The notes beneath the pieces are model-generated. The model made no database searches. It was not told where the DNA came from and was given only the letters and a program-made list of their open reading frames with translations. Below, piece after piece: positions 1 through 8,971 of a stretch of DNA of 64,000 bases. The DNA comes from Celeribacter naphthalenivorans (GTDB taxonomy: Bacteria; Pseudomonadota; Alphaproteobacteria; Rhodobacterales; Rhodobacteraceae). The first letter of the stretch is position 1. Each line of letters starts with the position of its first letter. The stretch is taken from assembly GCF_020524585.1 (NCBI RefSeq), contig NZ_JAIVLK010000002.1, positions 522,655-586,654 of the forward strand, given 5' to 3'. The position numbers and the translations under genes are program-made.

Positions 1-1548
1 GCGGGTATGAAGCCGCGCGACATTGCCGACAAGCTGTCGGAGAAACTCGCCGCAGACGCGCGGATCACCTCAGTCGATGTGGCGGGGCCGGGGTTCATCA
101 ACCTGCGTCTCGATGAAAGCGTCTGGTCCGGTCTCGTGGAAACCGTGCTTACCACCGAGGGCTATGGCCGCTCGACCATGGGGGCGAAGGCCAAGATCAA
201 CGTCGAATATGTCTCCGCCAACCCGACCGGCCCGATGCACGTCGGCCACACGCGCGGCGCGGTGTTTGGCGATGCTTTGGCGTCTCTGTTGGATTTCGCG
301 GGCTATGATGTGACGCGCGAATATTACATCAACGATGGCGGTGCGCAGGTCGATGTGCTGGCGCGCTCTGTGTTTGAACGCTACCGCGAGGCCAACGGGT
401 TGAGCCCCGAGATTGCCGAGGGGCTGTACCCCGGCGATTACCTTGTGCCGGTGGGCGAGGCTCTGAAAGAGAAATACGGCGACAGCCTTTTGGATCAGCC
501 CGAAGAGGCGTGGCTGGTCGACGTGCGCGAATTTGCTACCGAGGCGATGATGACGATGATCCGCGAAGATCTGGCGCTTTTGGGCGTCGAGATGGACAAT
601 TTCTTCTCGGAAAAATCGCTCTACAACACCGGTCTGATCGAGGCTGCGATTCAGGAGCTGAAAGACAAGGGGTTGATCTATCGCGGCACTCTGGAGCCGC
701 CGAAAGGCAAGCTGCCCGAGGACTGGGAACCGCGCGAGCAGACGCTGTTCAAATCCACCGAACATGGCGATGACGTCGACCGTCCGATCCAGAAATCCGA
801 TGGCGCCTGGACCTATTTCGCCCCCGACATCGCCTATCACTACGACAAGGTGAAGCGCGGCTATGACGGCATCATCGACGTCTTTGGTGCCGACCATGGC
901 GGCTATGTCAAACGGATGAAGGCGGCCGTGTCGGCGCTGTCCGATGGCAAGGTCGATTGCGACATCAAGCTCATTCAGCTGGTGAAACTTTTCAAGAACG
1001 GCGAGCCGTTCAAGATGTCCAAGCGGGCAGGTACCTTCGTGACCCTGCGCGATGTGGTCGAACAGGCGGGCAAGGATGTGACGCGTTTCATCATGCTGAC
1101 CCGCAAAAACGACGCGCCTCTGGATTTCGACTTCGACAAGGTTTTGGAGCAGTCGAAAGACAACCCGGTGTTCTACGTGCAATACGCCCATGCGCGGATC
1201 TCTTCCGTGCTGCGCAAGGCAGAGGAGCAGGGGATTACGCTCTCCAACAGCCCCCGCTTCGACGACCCAGCCGAAATTGCCGTCGCGCGCAAACTTGCCG
1301 ACTTCCCGCGTCAGGTCGAAATTTCGGCCAAAGGCCACGAGCCGCACCGGATCGCTTTCTACCTCTATGAGCTGGCGTCTGACTTCCACGCGCTGTGGAA
1401 TAAGGGCAATGACAATGAGGCGTTGCGCTTCTTGCAGGATGACGCAGACCTGTCGTCGGCAAAAATTGCACTTCCGCGTGCCGTTGCCGTTGTGATTTCT
1501 GCCGGACTTGCTATCCTTGGCGTAACCCCGGCGAAGGAAATGCGTTGA
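1..1548 (+). CDS. argS: Arginyl-tRNA synthetase, 5'-truncated by window edge
   Basis: Class I aminoacyl-tRNA synthetase that charges tRNA-Arg in the cytoplasm. The reading frame is open to base 1, and family members are about 60-70 residues longer at the N-terminus, so the true start lies outside the window; the first in-frame ATG (base 7) is internal. The HIGH-type motif is seen as HVGH after SANPTGPM (about bases 205-250) and the KMSK motif as FKMSKRAG (about 1009-1032). The C-terminal anticodon-binding domain (DALR type, with YVQYAHARI) runs to the stop. It heads a same-strand run with the SPOR protein, nagZ and scpAB, an order common in Rhodobacteraceae. Confidence 0.97.
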   Translation, partial: AGMKPRDIADKLSEKLAADARITSVDVAGPGFINLRLDESVWSGLVETVLTTEGYGRSTMGAKAKINVEYVSANPTGPMHVGHTRGAVFGDALASLLDFAGYDVTREYYINDGGAQVDVLARSVFERYREANGLSPEIAEGLYPGDYLVPVGEALKEKYGDSLLDQPEEAWLVDVREFATEAMMTMIREDLALLGVEMDNFFSEKSLYNTGLIEAAIQELKDKGLIYRGTLEPPKGKLPEDWEPREQTLFKSTEHGDDVDRPIQKSDGAWTYFAPDIAYHYDKVKRGYDGIIDVFGADHGGYVKRMKAAVSALSDGKVDCDIKLIQLVKLFKNGEPFKMSKRAGTFVTLRDVVEQAGKDVTRFIMLTRKNDAPLDFDFDKVLEQSKDNPVFYVQYAHARISSVLRKAEEQGITLSNSPRFDDPAEIAVARKLADFPRQVEISAKGHEPHRIAFYLYELASDFHALWNKGNDNEALRFLQDDADLSSAKIALPRAVAVVISAGLAILGVTPAKEMR

Positions 1549-1689
1549 TCTTCAAGAGCTTCGCGCCAAACTGACCGGGACCCCCGGGAGGGGCCGCACA
1601 GAAAACGAGGGCAAAAGATCCTCACGCGGCCTCTCAAGAGCAGACGATAACCCGCAGAAAACAAGCGGGAAAAGAACGAGGCGAAGACT

Positions 1690-2955
1690 ATGCAGGACGT
1701 TTATAACGGCCCCGGTTCCCCCTATGCGCAGGCGCAGGATCGCGGCTTCACTTCTCGTGAAACCCCCCGTGATCATCACCGTGACGCTCACTGGCCCCAG
1801 GAAAATCACTGGCAAAGACCCGAGCCGCAAGTCTCGCGGCAGGCCCATTATGGTGGTCACGGTCATCCCGGACTGGCGGGTGCGCCGGATGCGGACCGGT
1901 TGTTTTCCAATGAGAATGTGCACTTTGAGCCACAGTCAGGGCGCGCTCCGTCGCCAGATTACAGCCATGTCGCACAAGGCTTCCACGATCCGCGTGCCAG
2001 CTATGAGGCGGGTCCCGCCTATGTCTACGACACCACGGATTTGCCCGAGATCGAGGCCGCGGCGCGCCCGCATCTTGGCCCGGCGCAAATCGGCGGCGCG
2101 ATCGTGTCTCTGGCGCTGATTCTGGGCCTCGGCATCTGGGGCTACAAATTGATGGTGCGCGATGTGACCGGCGTGCCGGTGATCCGCGCGCTCGAAGGCT
2201 CTGCGCGTCTGTTGCCCGACGATCCGGGCGGGCAACTGGCGATGCATCAGGGCCTCGCGGTCAATTCCGTGACCGCCGATGGCTCTGCGGCGGCGCCTGC
2301 GGATCGCTATGTTCTGGCGCCCGCCACGGCCAGCCTGACCGACGAAGATCAGCCGATGTCCTCGGTTCAGCCGGTTCTGTCGTCTTACGAGCCGTCGAGT
2401 GACGCCTTCGCGTTGCAGGCCGCGCCTGAGGCGCTCGAACAGGTCGCGGTGACCGAAGATCCGCTTGAGCTGCAAAATGTCGAAGATCTGGCCGCTTCCG
2501 TCGAGGAGATGGCGGAAGACTTGGCGACCAGCGATGTGATGATTTCGCCGATCCCGAAGCCGCGTCCGGTGCGGTTGGCCTCTCTGGCGCAATCTGCGAG
2601 CACCTCTACGACGCGCACGGATGCCGCGAGCCTCGATGGCGTGGCGGGCGATATTCTGGCCGCCATCGGCGGTGTGAATGAAATGACCCCCTCCGAGGTG
2701 CCCGCAGGATCGCGTCTGGTGCAATTCGGCGCGTTCCAGTCCGAAGACATCGCGCGCAGCGAATGGACCCGTCTCTCGGGCCGCTTCGAAGAGCTGATGG
2801 AAGGCAAGACCCGCGTGATCGAAGAGGCGGAAAGTGGCGGCAAATCCTTTTACCGCCTGCGTGCCTACGGCTTTGCCGATGCGTCCGATGCCAACCGGTT
2901 CTGTGCCGCTTTGACGGCGATGAACGCGGCCTGTGTGCCGACCGTTCAGCGCTGA
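1690..2955 (+). CDS. SPOR-domain membrane protein
   Basis: A 421-residue protein with a proline/histidine-rich cytoplasmic N-terminus (about 1-130), one transmembrane helix (about 133-153, IGGAIVSLALILGLGIWGY), a long low-complexity acidic periplasmic linker, and a C-terminal SPOR domain (about 338-420) starting SRLVQFGAFQSEDIAR. SPOR domains bind denuded peptidoglycan glycans at division sites, so a role in cell division or envelope remodelling is inferred. It lies between argS and nagZ (peptidoglycan recycling), which fits a cell-wall job. The gap from argS is 141 bp; its stop is 2 bp from the nagZ start. Confidence 0.9.
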   Translation: MQDVYNGPGSPYAQAQDRGFTSRETPRDHHRDAHWPQENHWQRPEPQVSRQAHYGGHGHPGLAGAPDADRLFSNENVHFEPQSGRAPSPDYSHVAQGFHDPRASYEAGPAYVYDTTDLPEIEAAARPHLGPAQIGGAIVSLALILGLGIWGYKLMVRDVTGVPVIRALEGSARLLPDDPGGQLAMHQGLAVNSVTADGSAAAPADRYVLAPATASLTDEDQPMSSVQPVLSSYEPSSDAFALQAAPEALEQVAVTEDPLELQNVEDLAASVEEMAEDLATSDVMISPIPKPRPVRLASLAQSASTSTTRTDAASLDGVAGDILAAIGGVNEMTPSEVPAGSRLVQFGAFQSEDIARSEWTRLSGRFEELMEGKTRVIEEAESGGKSFYRLRAYGFADASDANRFCAALTAMNAACVPTVQR

Positions 2956-2957
2956 TC

Positions 2958-3947
2958 ATGGGGCAGGATCGAGGGCAGGGCGCCTATATTTTCGGCTGCG
3001 AAACTCTGACGCTGTCTCCCTCGGAGGCGGCGTTTTTCCGTGAGGCGCAGCCTTGGGGCTTTATCCTTTTTGCGCGCAACGTCGACACGCCCGATCAACT
3101 GCGGGCATTGACCGCTGATCTGCGTGCGGCCGTTGGCTGGCACGCGCCAGTGCTGATCGACCAGGAGGGCGGTCGCGTGCAACGCATGCGTGCGCCGCAT
3201 TGGCGCGAATTCCTGCCGCCTTTGGATCAGGTCCTGACCGCGAAGGACCCAGACCGCGCGCTGTGGCTCAGGGGGCGGTTGTTGGCCGAGGATTTGTTCC
3301 GCGTCGGTATCGACGTGAACTGTGTGCCCGGCCTCGATGTCGCCCGCGATGAGACCCATCCTTTCTTGAAGAACCGCTGTTTCTCCGAAGATCACGGCAT
3401 GGTCGCCCGCATGGGCCGTGCCTTGGTCGAAGGCATGGCCGCAGGCGGCGTGGCACCGGTGATGAAACATCTGCCCGGCCACGGGCGGGGCACGGTGGAC
3501 AGTCACAAAGGCTTGCCGCGTGTGACCGCCTCCCGTGCAGACCTGGCCGAGGATTTCGCGCCCTTCGAGGCCTTGAGCGATCTGTCGATGGGTATGAGCG
3601 CGCATATCATTCTGGATGCCATCGACCATGAGCGCCCGGCGACGCAAAGCCCGAAAGCGATCAAGGTGATCCGCGACGAGATCGGCTTTGACGGGCTTTT
3701 GATGACCGATGACATTTCCATGGGCGCACTTGAGGGCACGGTGTTGGAGCGCGGCGAAACGGCGCTCGCCGCTGGCTGCGACATGGTTCTGCATTGCAAT
3801 GGCGATCTCACAGAGATGCAGGAGATTGCGCGTTTGGGTTTGATGTCGGAGGCAGCACAGGCCCGTGCGGACCGTGCCATCGCCCGCCGCCCGGCCTACG
3901 CGCCCATTGACATCGACGCGCTGGCGGAAGAGTTTTCCAGAACGTAA
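2958..3947 (+). CDS. nagZ: Beta-N-acetylhexosaminidase (GH3)
   Basis: A cytoplasmic glycosidase that removes N-acetylglucosamine from anhydro-muropeptides during peptidoglycan recycling. It shows the GH3 signatures IDQEGGRVQRM (about residues 62-72), KHLPGHGRGTVDSHKGLP (the KHxPGHG loop that carries the catalytic acid/base in NagZ) and the nucleophile region LLMTDDISMGAL. The ATG at 2958, 2 bp after the upstream stop, gives 329 residues, normal for NagZ. The frame is open further upstream, but that part overlaps the SPOR gene and is not expected to be coding. Confidence 0.96.
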   Translation: MGQDRGQGAYIFGCETLTLSPSEAAFFREAQPWGFILFARNVDTPDQLRALTADLRAAVGWHAPVLIDQEGGRVQRMRAPHWREFLPPLDQVLTAKDPDRALWLRGRLLAEDLFRVGIDVNCVPGLDVARDETHPFLKNRCFSEDHGMVARMGRALVEGMAAGGVAPVMKHLPGHGRGTVDSHKGLPRVTASRADLAEDFAPFEALSDLSMGMSAHIILDAIDHERPATQSPKAIKVIRDEIGFDGLLMTDDISMGALEGTVLERGETALAAGCDMVLHCNGDLTEMQEIARLGLMSEAAQARADRAIARRPAYAPIDIDALAEEFSRT

Positions 3948-3975
3948 ATCTGCATAGCCCCTGAAAAGATAGCAA

Positions 3976-4767
3976 ATGGCCGACAACGACCAGTTCGATC
4001 TCAGCGATATTCTCAGCGTCGAGGAACGTCTCGCCGCTGAGGCTTTGATCGTGGATGTCGATGGGTTCGAAGGCCCTTTGGATTTGCTTCTGCAATTGTC
4101 GCGCACGCAGAAAGTCGATTTGATGAAGATCTCGATCCTGCATCTGGCGCAGCAATATCTGATCTTCGTCGAGAAGGCCAAGGAGCTTCGGATCGAGCTG
4201 GCCGCAGATTATCTGGTGATGGCGGCGTGGCTGGCGTTCCTGAAATCGCGGCTTTTGTTGCCGCCCGACCCCACGGATGAGGGCCCTTCGGGCGAAGAAC
4301 TGGCCGCGCATCTGGCCTTTCAGTTGCAACGTCTCGAGGCGATGCGCGACGCCGCCGCGAAACTCATGGCGCGCGACCAGAAGGGCCGCGATTTCTTTGT
4401 GCGTGGCATTCCCGAAGAGGTTCAGCGCCTGCGCAATGTGACCTATACGGCGACGCTTTTGGATTTGATGCAGGCCTATGCGCGCGTGCGCACGAAAGAC
4501 GAATTCCGGCCTTTCGTCTTGGACCGCGAGGCGATCCTGTCGATGGAACAGGCCTTGGAACGGTTGCGGGGGCTTATTCCTTTTGCGGTCGAATGGGCGG
4601 ACCTGTCGTCCTATCTGCCCGAGGGCTGGGAATTGGACCCGAAGAAACGGCGTTCGGCGACGGCGGCGACATTCGCGGCCTCTTTGGAGTTGGCGAAACA
4701 GGGCCAGATCGAATTGCGTCAGGGCGGCACATTCGCGCCCATTCAGATCAAAGCGAGACGGAGATAA
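3976..4767 (+). CDS. scpA: Segregation and condensation protein A
   Basis: Kleisin subunit of the SMC-ScpAB condensin that compacts and segregates the chromosome. It is 263 residues long. The N-terminal signature is VDVDGFEGPLDLLLQLSR (about residues 26-43), followed by the AADYLVMAAWLAFLKSRLLLP helix region. A winged-helix-like C-terminus binds the SMC head. The stop is followed after one base by the scpB ATG, so the two are translationally coupled. Confidence 0.96.
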   Translation: MADNDQFDLSDILSVEERLAAEALIVDVDGFEGPLDLLLQLSRTQKVDLMKISILHLAQQYLIFVEKAKELRIELAADYLVMAAWLAFLKSRLLLPPDPTDEGPSGEELAAHLAFQLQRLEAMRDAAAKLMARDQKGRDFFVRGIPEEVQRLRNVTYTATLLDLMQAYARVRTKDEFRPFVLDREAILSMEQALERLRGLIPFAVEWADLSSYLPEGWELDPKKRRSATAATFAASLELAKQGQIELRQGGTFAPIQIKARRR

Positions 4768-4768
4768 G

Positions 4769-5413
4769 ATGTCGGACGAGCAGGCAGAGGTTGCACAAGA
4801 AGAAAGCTTGTTCGAGGCCCCGCCCTTGGCGGAGCAGGAGCGCATGGTCGAAGCGGTGCTTTTCGCCTCCGGCGATCCCGTGAGCCTCACCGATCTCACC
4901 GCCCGGATGCCGCATGGTTGCGCGCCGAAAGCGGCGCTGGAGCAGTTGCAGAAACGCTATGAGGGGCGTGGCGTGCGGGTGGTGCGTGTGGGCGACAATT
5001 GGGCCATACGCACGGCACCGGACCTTGGGTTTCTGATGCAAAAAGAAACGGTTGAGACCCGCAAGCTCAGCCGTGCGGCGATCGAGACGCTGGCGATTGT
5101 CTCCTATCACCAACCCTGCACCCGCGCCGAGATCGAGGAAATCCGTGGCGTTTCCGTGTCCCGCGGCACGTTGGATCAGCTTATGGAGCTGGAATGGATC
5201 CGCTTCGGGCGCCGCCGCATGAGCCCGGGGCGGCCCGTGACCTATGTGGTGACCTCGCAATTTCTCGATCACTTCGGCCTTGAGAGCGCGCGCGATCTGC
5301 CGGGGGTCAAGGAGCTGCGGGCTGCCGGTCTGTTGGAAAGCCGTCCGATGCCGGGGTTGGACGAGCGCGATGAGGAGGACGATCAGGACGATCTGTTCGA
5401 GGATGAATCCTGA
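4769..5413 (+). CDS. scpB: Segregation and condensation protein B
   Basis: ScpB, the winged-helix partner of ScpA in the SMC condensin. It is 214 residues from the ATG at 4769, one base after the scpA stop. It shows the paired winged-helix family signature: MVEAVLFASGDPVSL near residue 26, AAIETLAIVSYHQPCTRAEI, and RGVSVSRGTLDQL. The C-terminal tail is strongly acidic (Asp/Glu-rich, about residues 198-214), as in many alphaproteobacterial ScpB proteins. An open frame continues upstream inside scpA, but the coupled ATG is the natural start. Confidence 0.95.
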   Translation: MSDEQAEVAQEESLFEAPPLAEQERMVEAVLFASGDPVSLTDLTARMPHGCAPKAALEQLQKRYEGRGVRVVRVGDNWAIRTAPDLGFLMQKETVETRKLSRAAIETLAIVSYHQPCTRAEIEEIRGVSVSRGTLDQLMELEWIRFGRRRMSPGRPVTYVVTSQFLDHFGLESARDLPGVKELRAAGLLESRPMPGLDERDEEDDQDDLFEDES

Positions 5414-5543
5414 TTTTCACAGAAATTTGTGCCTCAGGTTTTCATGTTTGTGACGTGGAAAGGGCGCATTTCTTGCTTATCTACTGTAAAAGATCAGAAA
5501 ATAACGCGTTCCGCGCACCACTCGAGCCAAAAGGCGATGCGAT

Positions 5544-5801
5544 ATGAATTTGGACAGAGTGATCAATATGGTCATCAACCGCGTGATCCGCACCCTCGTG
5601 AACAAGGGGGTGAATGCCGGTATCGATGCGGGGTCTTCGGCCTTGGCCAAGCGGCGCAAACCCTCTGACGCGGGGCTGCTCAGCGAAGACGAGCAGCGTC
5701 AGCAGAACCAGGATCAGGCCCGTATGGCCGCTCAGGGTAAGAAAGCCGCCAAGAATGCCCGCAAATTCGCGCGCATGGGCCGCCGTATCGGCAAGTTTTA
5801 A
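5544..5801 (+). CDS. Small conserved basic protein
   Basis: An 85-residue protein, not assignable to a named family. The N-terminal half looks amphipathic (MNLDRVINMVINRVIRTLVN) and is followed by a basic, Gln-rich C-terminus ending in RMGRRIGKF. A purine-rich AAAAGGCGATGCG precedes the ATG. It sits 130 bp after scpB on the same strand, where Rhodobacteraceae commonly carry a small protein of this kind. It may bind membranes or nucleic acids through its basic tail; function unknown. Confidence 0.7.
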   Translation: MNLDRVINMVINRVIRTLVNKGVNAGIDAGSSALAKRRKPSDAGLLSEDEQRQQNQDQARMAAQGKKAAKNARKFARMGRRIGKF

Positions 5802-6162
5802 GCCGCTTTCCTGAATTTCGTGGAAAAGACAGCGCGATGACCGGTCCGGAAAAGGGCTTGGTCACGCTTTGCGCTCTGAAAGTGGGGAATTAAAAAGTAA
5901 GCGTTTTGAAAGAGATATGAATTTTCACGCAAAGTTTTTATAAGTCTTCAGTTTTTTTTAACCGTTTTGATCAGACACTCCCAGAAAATATATGTCATCG
6001 ATAAAAGGCCCAATGGACTATGAAGATGCGGCTCAGCTGCGGTTCTCCCCCGATGGAGGGAGACGCAACAGCGCCGGTGAGACTGCCGAGAGACTGCCAT
6101 GTTGTGCGACGACGAGGAGGTAGGATCGTGACACGCTGCAAGGAGAGCAAAGGAGAGAGACC
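5802..6162. other. Intergenic region upstream of diguanylate cyclase
   Basis: No gene is seen in these 361 bp. The first half is AT-rich (around 5890-5990, with a run of T and TTTTTTAACCGTTTTGATC) and probably carries the promoter of the diguanylate cyclase gene. No convincing terminator or -35/-10 pair could be fixed by eye. The end carries AGGAGAGCAAAGGAGAGAG just before the GTG start at 6163. Confidence 0.5.
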
Positions 6163-7590
6163 GTGACAGTGTTGCCCACCAATATGGGACAGCGCGTGAC
6201 GGGCTTTCGGCCTGCGCTTTTTCTCTTGCATGTCCAGTCCCTGTTGGCTCTGTCGGCTCTGTCGATTGCGCTTCTCATCGCTTTGAGTGAGCTGTCCGGT
6301 CATGTTCCGGCGATCTTTCTGTCCAAGGGCAATGGCCCGCACCCGCTGAGCGTTCTGTCGGTGTGCCTTTTCAGCATTGCCATTCTCCGGCGCAGCCCGT
6401 TCAAGGTTCAAACCTGGTGGCGGCGTGTGCTTTTCACGGTGGTCTTGATGATCTGCCTCATGCGTTTGGCGGAACTTTTCCTGCTGAACACCGCGCCACT
6501 CTCACATATCACGATGTCTCTTTATCGCGATTCAGCTCCGGTGCCGCTCTCCATGGGGGCCAATACAGCGCTGGCTTTGGGGCTGTTCAGCCTTGGGGCC
6601 TTGATCCGGCCGCGCAAATCGACGGCGGCTTTCGTGGTGACGGTTCTGGGCCTTGTTCCGGTCAGCCACGCGATGTTTTCCTATTTCTTTGGCATGCCCG
6701 GTGGGTATGTCGAGATGTCGCCTCCGACCCTTGTGTTGCTAAGCCTCGTGGGGGTGTCGCAGCTTTTCGTTTTCTTCCGCACCCCGCTTTTGCGGCCCTT
6801 TCTGAGCGAGACGCCCTGGGGACGTATGGCGCGCCGTCAGGCGGCGGCGGCGACCGTGGGCGTCTTCTTCTTGGGCACCGTGTTTCACGGATCTGATGAC
6901 ACGGGCATGTCCGGCGCGCTTTTGGCGGCCGTGTTCTGGCTGTCTCTGGTGATCCTCTTGGCGGCGGGACCGATCTTTGAACGGATCGAACGCGAACGTC
7001 GGAGCCTGTCGCGCGAAATGCGCAGGCAGGCGCGTCAAGATCCTTTGACGGGACTTTTGAACCGCCGTGCCGTGCGGGCCTATATCGACAACCACACGGT
7101 TGCTGGCGGCAATATGGAAACTGTCGGCGTTCTTTTGGCGGATATCGACCATTTCAAGCGGGTGAACGATACAGTCGGCCATATTGTGGGGGACAGCGTG
7201 CTCAGTGAGCTGGGCAAAAAGCTTCAGAGCAAGTTGCGTCCTTCTGATCTTTTGGCGCGCTGGGGCGGTGAGGAGTTTCTTATCTTGCTGCCGGGCGCCA
7301 ATCTTGAGCAGACCATGACTATGGCGCAGGTGCTGCGGGCGGCGGTGGCCTCTCATGTGTATTGGGAAAAAGACGGCCAGAAGGAACCGGTGACCCTGTC
7401 GATCGGGGCGGCGATCTATGCGGCCGATGGTTCGGAAAGCCTCGAACAAGCGATCCAAAAGGCCGATACGGCGCTTTATGCCGCCAAGTCACAGGGCCGC
7501 AACCGGGTGTTGTGTCACAACGCGCCCGGAGGTGGGGCACAGTCGAAAACGATTGCGGACTATCGACCGAAAGCATCGGCGTTGCATTAA
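6163..7590 (+). CDS. Membrane diguanylate cyclase (GGDEF)
   Basis: Makes the second messenger cyclic di-GMP from two GTP. It is 475 residues long. About seven or eight hydrophobic segments occupy residues 15-265 (an uncharacterised integral-membrane sensor), then a linker and a GGDEF domain (about 280-450) with DPLTGLLNRRA, the active-site loop GGEEF (residues 368-372), and an RPSD inhibitory I-site placed exactly five residues before it. The enzyme is therefore probably active and product-inhibited. The start is GTG at 6163, directly after a strong AGGAGAGAG ribosome-binding site; an ATG seven codons later is an alternative. No EAL domain is present. Confidence 0.93.
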   Translation: MTVLPTNMGQRVTGFRPALFLLHVQSLLALSALSIALLIALSELSGHVPAIFLSKGNGPHPLSVLSVCLFSIAILRRSPFKVQTWWRRVLFTVVLMICLMRLAELFLLNTAPLSHITMSLYRDSAPVPLSMGANTALALGLFSLGALIRPRKSTAAFVVTVLGLVPVSHAMFSYFFGMPGGYVEMSPPTLVLLSLVGVSQLFVFFRTPLLRPFLSETPWGRMARRQAAAATVGVFFLGTVFHGSDDTGMSGALLAAVFWLSLVILLAAGPIFERIERERRSLSREMRRQARQDPLTGLLNRRAVRAYIDNHTVAGGNMETVGVLLADIDHFKRVNDTVGHIVGDSVLSELGKKLQSKLRPSDLLARWGGEEFLILLPGANLEQTMTMAQVLRAAVASHVYWEKDGQKEPVTLSIGAAIYAADGSESLEQAIQKADTALYAAKSQGRNRVLCHNAPGGGAQSKTIADYRPKASALH

Positions 7591-7601
7591 GGGGGGACGG
7601 G

Positions 7602-8672
7602 TCAGCTGCGGAAATGTTTCGACAGCTTCAGGCCCTGACCCTGATAATTCGACGCAAGATCTGCGCCGTAAAGCCGTTCCGGGCGGCTTTGCATCCGCTC
7701 ATAGACCAGACGCCCGACGATTTGCCCATGTTCCAAAACAAAGGGCGCCTCGTGGCAGCGCACTTCCAACACGCCGCGCGCGCCTGCGCCGCCTGCATCG
7801 ATATTGCCGAACCCCGGATCGAAAAAGCCCGCGTAATGCACCCGGAATTCGCCCACCATGGCAAGGTAGGGCGCCATTTCGGCGGCGTAATCCGGCGGGA
7901 TATGCACGGCTTCGCGGCTCACGAGAATGTAGAAGGCGCCGGGGTCGAGGATGATCTGGCCGTTCTTGGAATAGATCGGCTCCCAATAGTCCGCCGGGTC
8001 GTAATGCCCGATGTTGTCCAAATCGATCACACCCGTGTGCGGCTTGGCCCGGTAGCCAACGAGACTGCCCTCCGCCGGTTCCAGGTCAACGGAGAATCCA
8101 AGCCCCTGATCAATCACGGCGGGACCGTCCACCAGCGGGCTGTCTTGATGAAGTGCGGTGAGTTCCGCGTCGCTCAGCTGGGCCTGACCGGCGCGGAACC
8201 GCACCTGATTGAGCCGCATTCCCGGACGCACCAAAACGGAGAAGGAGCGGGGGCAAATTTCGGCATAAAGCGGCCCGCTATATCCGGGCGCGATGCGGTC
8301 GAATTCTTCGCCTTCGTCGGTGATCAGGCGGGTCAACAGGTCCAGTCGCCCGGTTGAGCTTTTGGCGTTGGCGACCGCTTGGATGCCCTCGGGCAGGGAC
8401 AGGCTTTCCATCAAAGGCACGACATAGACGCAGCCTTTTTCCAGAACGGCGCCTTCAGAGAGGTCGATCTGATGCATTTCGAATTCTTCGAGACGTTCTT
8501 TGACGCGCCGGCCCGCGCCCGCCAGAAACGAGGCCCGCACGCGCCAGGCCCGCGTGCCCAGTCGCAGGTCCAAGGAGGCAGGTTGGACTTGCGCGTCGAT
8601 CACCTCGGGGGCGGCGGCAATCTCGCCGCGCGTCAGCATCTCGCGAATGGCATGATCCGCCAATACACCCAT
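7602..8672 (-). CDS. dcd: dCTP deaminase, duplicated-domain type
   Basis: 2'-deoxycytidine 5'-triphosphate deaminase, converting dCTP to dUTP for dTMP synthesis. At 356 residues it is about twice the length of E. coli Dcd. It carries two tandem Dcd/dUTPase-type folds (about residues 1-180 and 185-356), as in the long alphaproteobacterial forms. Family-like elements include AQVQPASLDLRLG, ANAKSSTGRLDLLTRLI and EVRCHEAPFVLEHGQIVGRL. The start is the ATG at 8672, preceded on the minus strand by GGAGGGACGATT; the frame also has an ATG six codons upstream with a weaker context. Confidence 0.88.
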   Translation of the reverse strand: MGVLADHAIREMLTRGEIAAAPEVIDAQVQPASLDLRLGTRAWRVRASFLAGAGRRVKERLEEFEMHQIDLSEGAVLEKGCVYVVPLMESLSLPEGIQAVANAKSSTGRLDLLTRLITDEGEEFDRIAPGYSGPLYAEICPRSFSVLVRPGMRLNQVRFRAGQAQLSDAELTALHQDSPLVDGPAVIDQGLGFSVDLEPAEGSLVGYRAKPHTGVIDLDNIGHYDPADYWEPIYSKNGQIILDPGAFYILVSREAVHIPPDYAAEMAPYLAMVGEFRVHYAGFFDPGFGNIDAGGAGARGVLEVRCHEAPFVLEHGQIVGRLVYERMQSRPERLYGADLASNYQGQGLKLSKHFRS

Positions 8673-8738
8673 AATCGTCCCTCCACCCATCTTTCAGGCT
8701 TGTTCTTCCGGCAACCGGTTTGGCATTTGGCATAACGC

Positions 8739-8776
8739 AAAACCGCCCGCAAGCCCAGAGGGTTGCGAGCGGTTTT
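8739..8776 (-). terminator. Rho-independent terminator of tRNA-Pro
   Basis: Inverted repeat AAAACCGCCCGCAA (8739-8752) with TTGCGAGCGGTTTT (8763-8776), one mismatch, loop of about 10 bases. Read on the minus strand it ends in a T run and lies 10 bases after the tRNA 3' end, so it fits transcription termination of the tRNA gene. Confidence 0.75.
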
Positions 8777-8786
8777 GAGTGTATAT

Positions 8787-8863
8787 TGGTCGGGCTAGCA
8801 GGACTCGAACCTGCGACCTTCCGTCCCCCAGACGGACGCGCTACCAGGCTGCGCTATAGCCCG
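8787..8863 (-). tRNA. tRNA-Pro (anticodon GGG)
   Basis: A full cloverleaf reads on the minus strand. The acceptor stem CGGGCTA pairs with TAGCCCG. The D-arm GCGC AGCCTGGT AGCGC follows. The anticodon stem TCCGT/ACGGA holds the loop CTGGGGG (anticodon GGG at loop positions 3-5). The T-arm is GCAGG TTCGAGT CCTGC, and the discriminator A is followed by an encoded CCA. It reads proline codons CCC/CCU. Confidence 0.97.
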
Positions 8864-8971
8864 ACGTGGTGACCTAAATAGTGATTTCCTTGCTGGGGGC
8901 AAGGGCTATTTTAGCAAATTCTGCGATGAATTTGGAAATCACCGATCCGGTGTCCTTCCCCCTTTGCGCCA

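Noticed and set aside
70..1389. 439-codon open frame on the minus strand
   Set aside because: It is antisense to argS, which has full family motifs; long antisense frames are common in high-GC DNA.
2946..4181. 411-codon minus-strand frame
   Set aside because: Antisense to nagZ and scpA, both clearly coding; the translated sequence is His/Arg-rich with no family pattern.
8787..8863. tRNA-Pro as an integration site for the neighbouring genes
   Set aside because: No integrase and no repeat of the tRNA 3' end is seen nearby; flanking genes are core.
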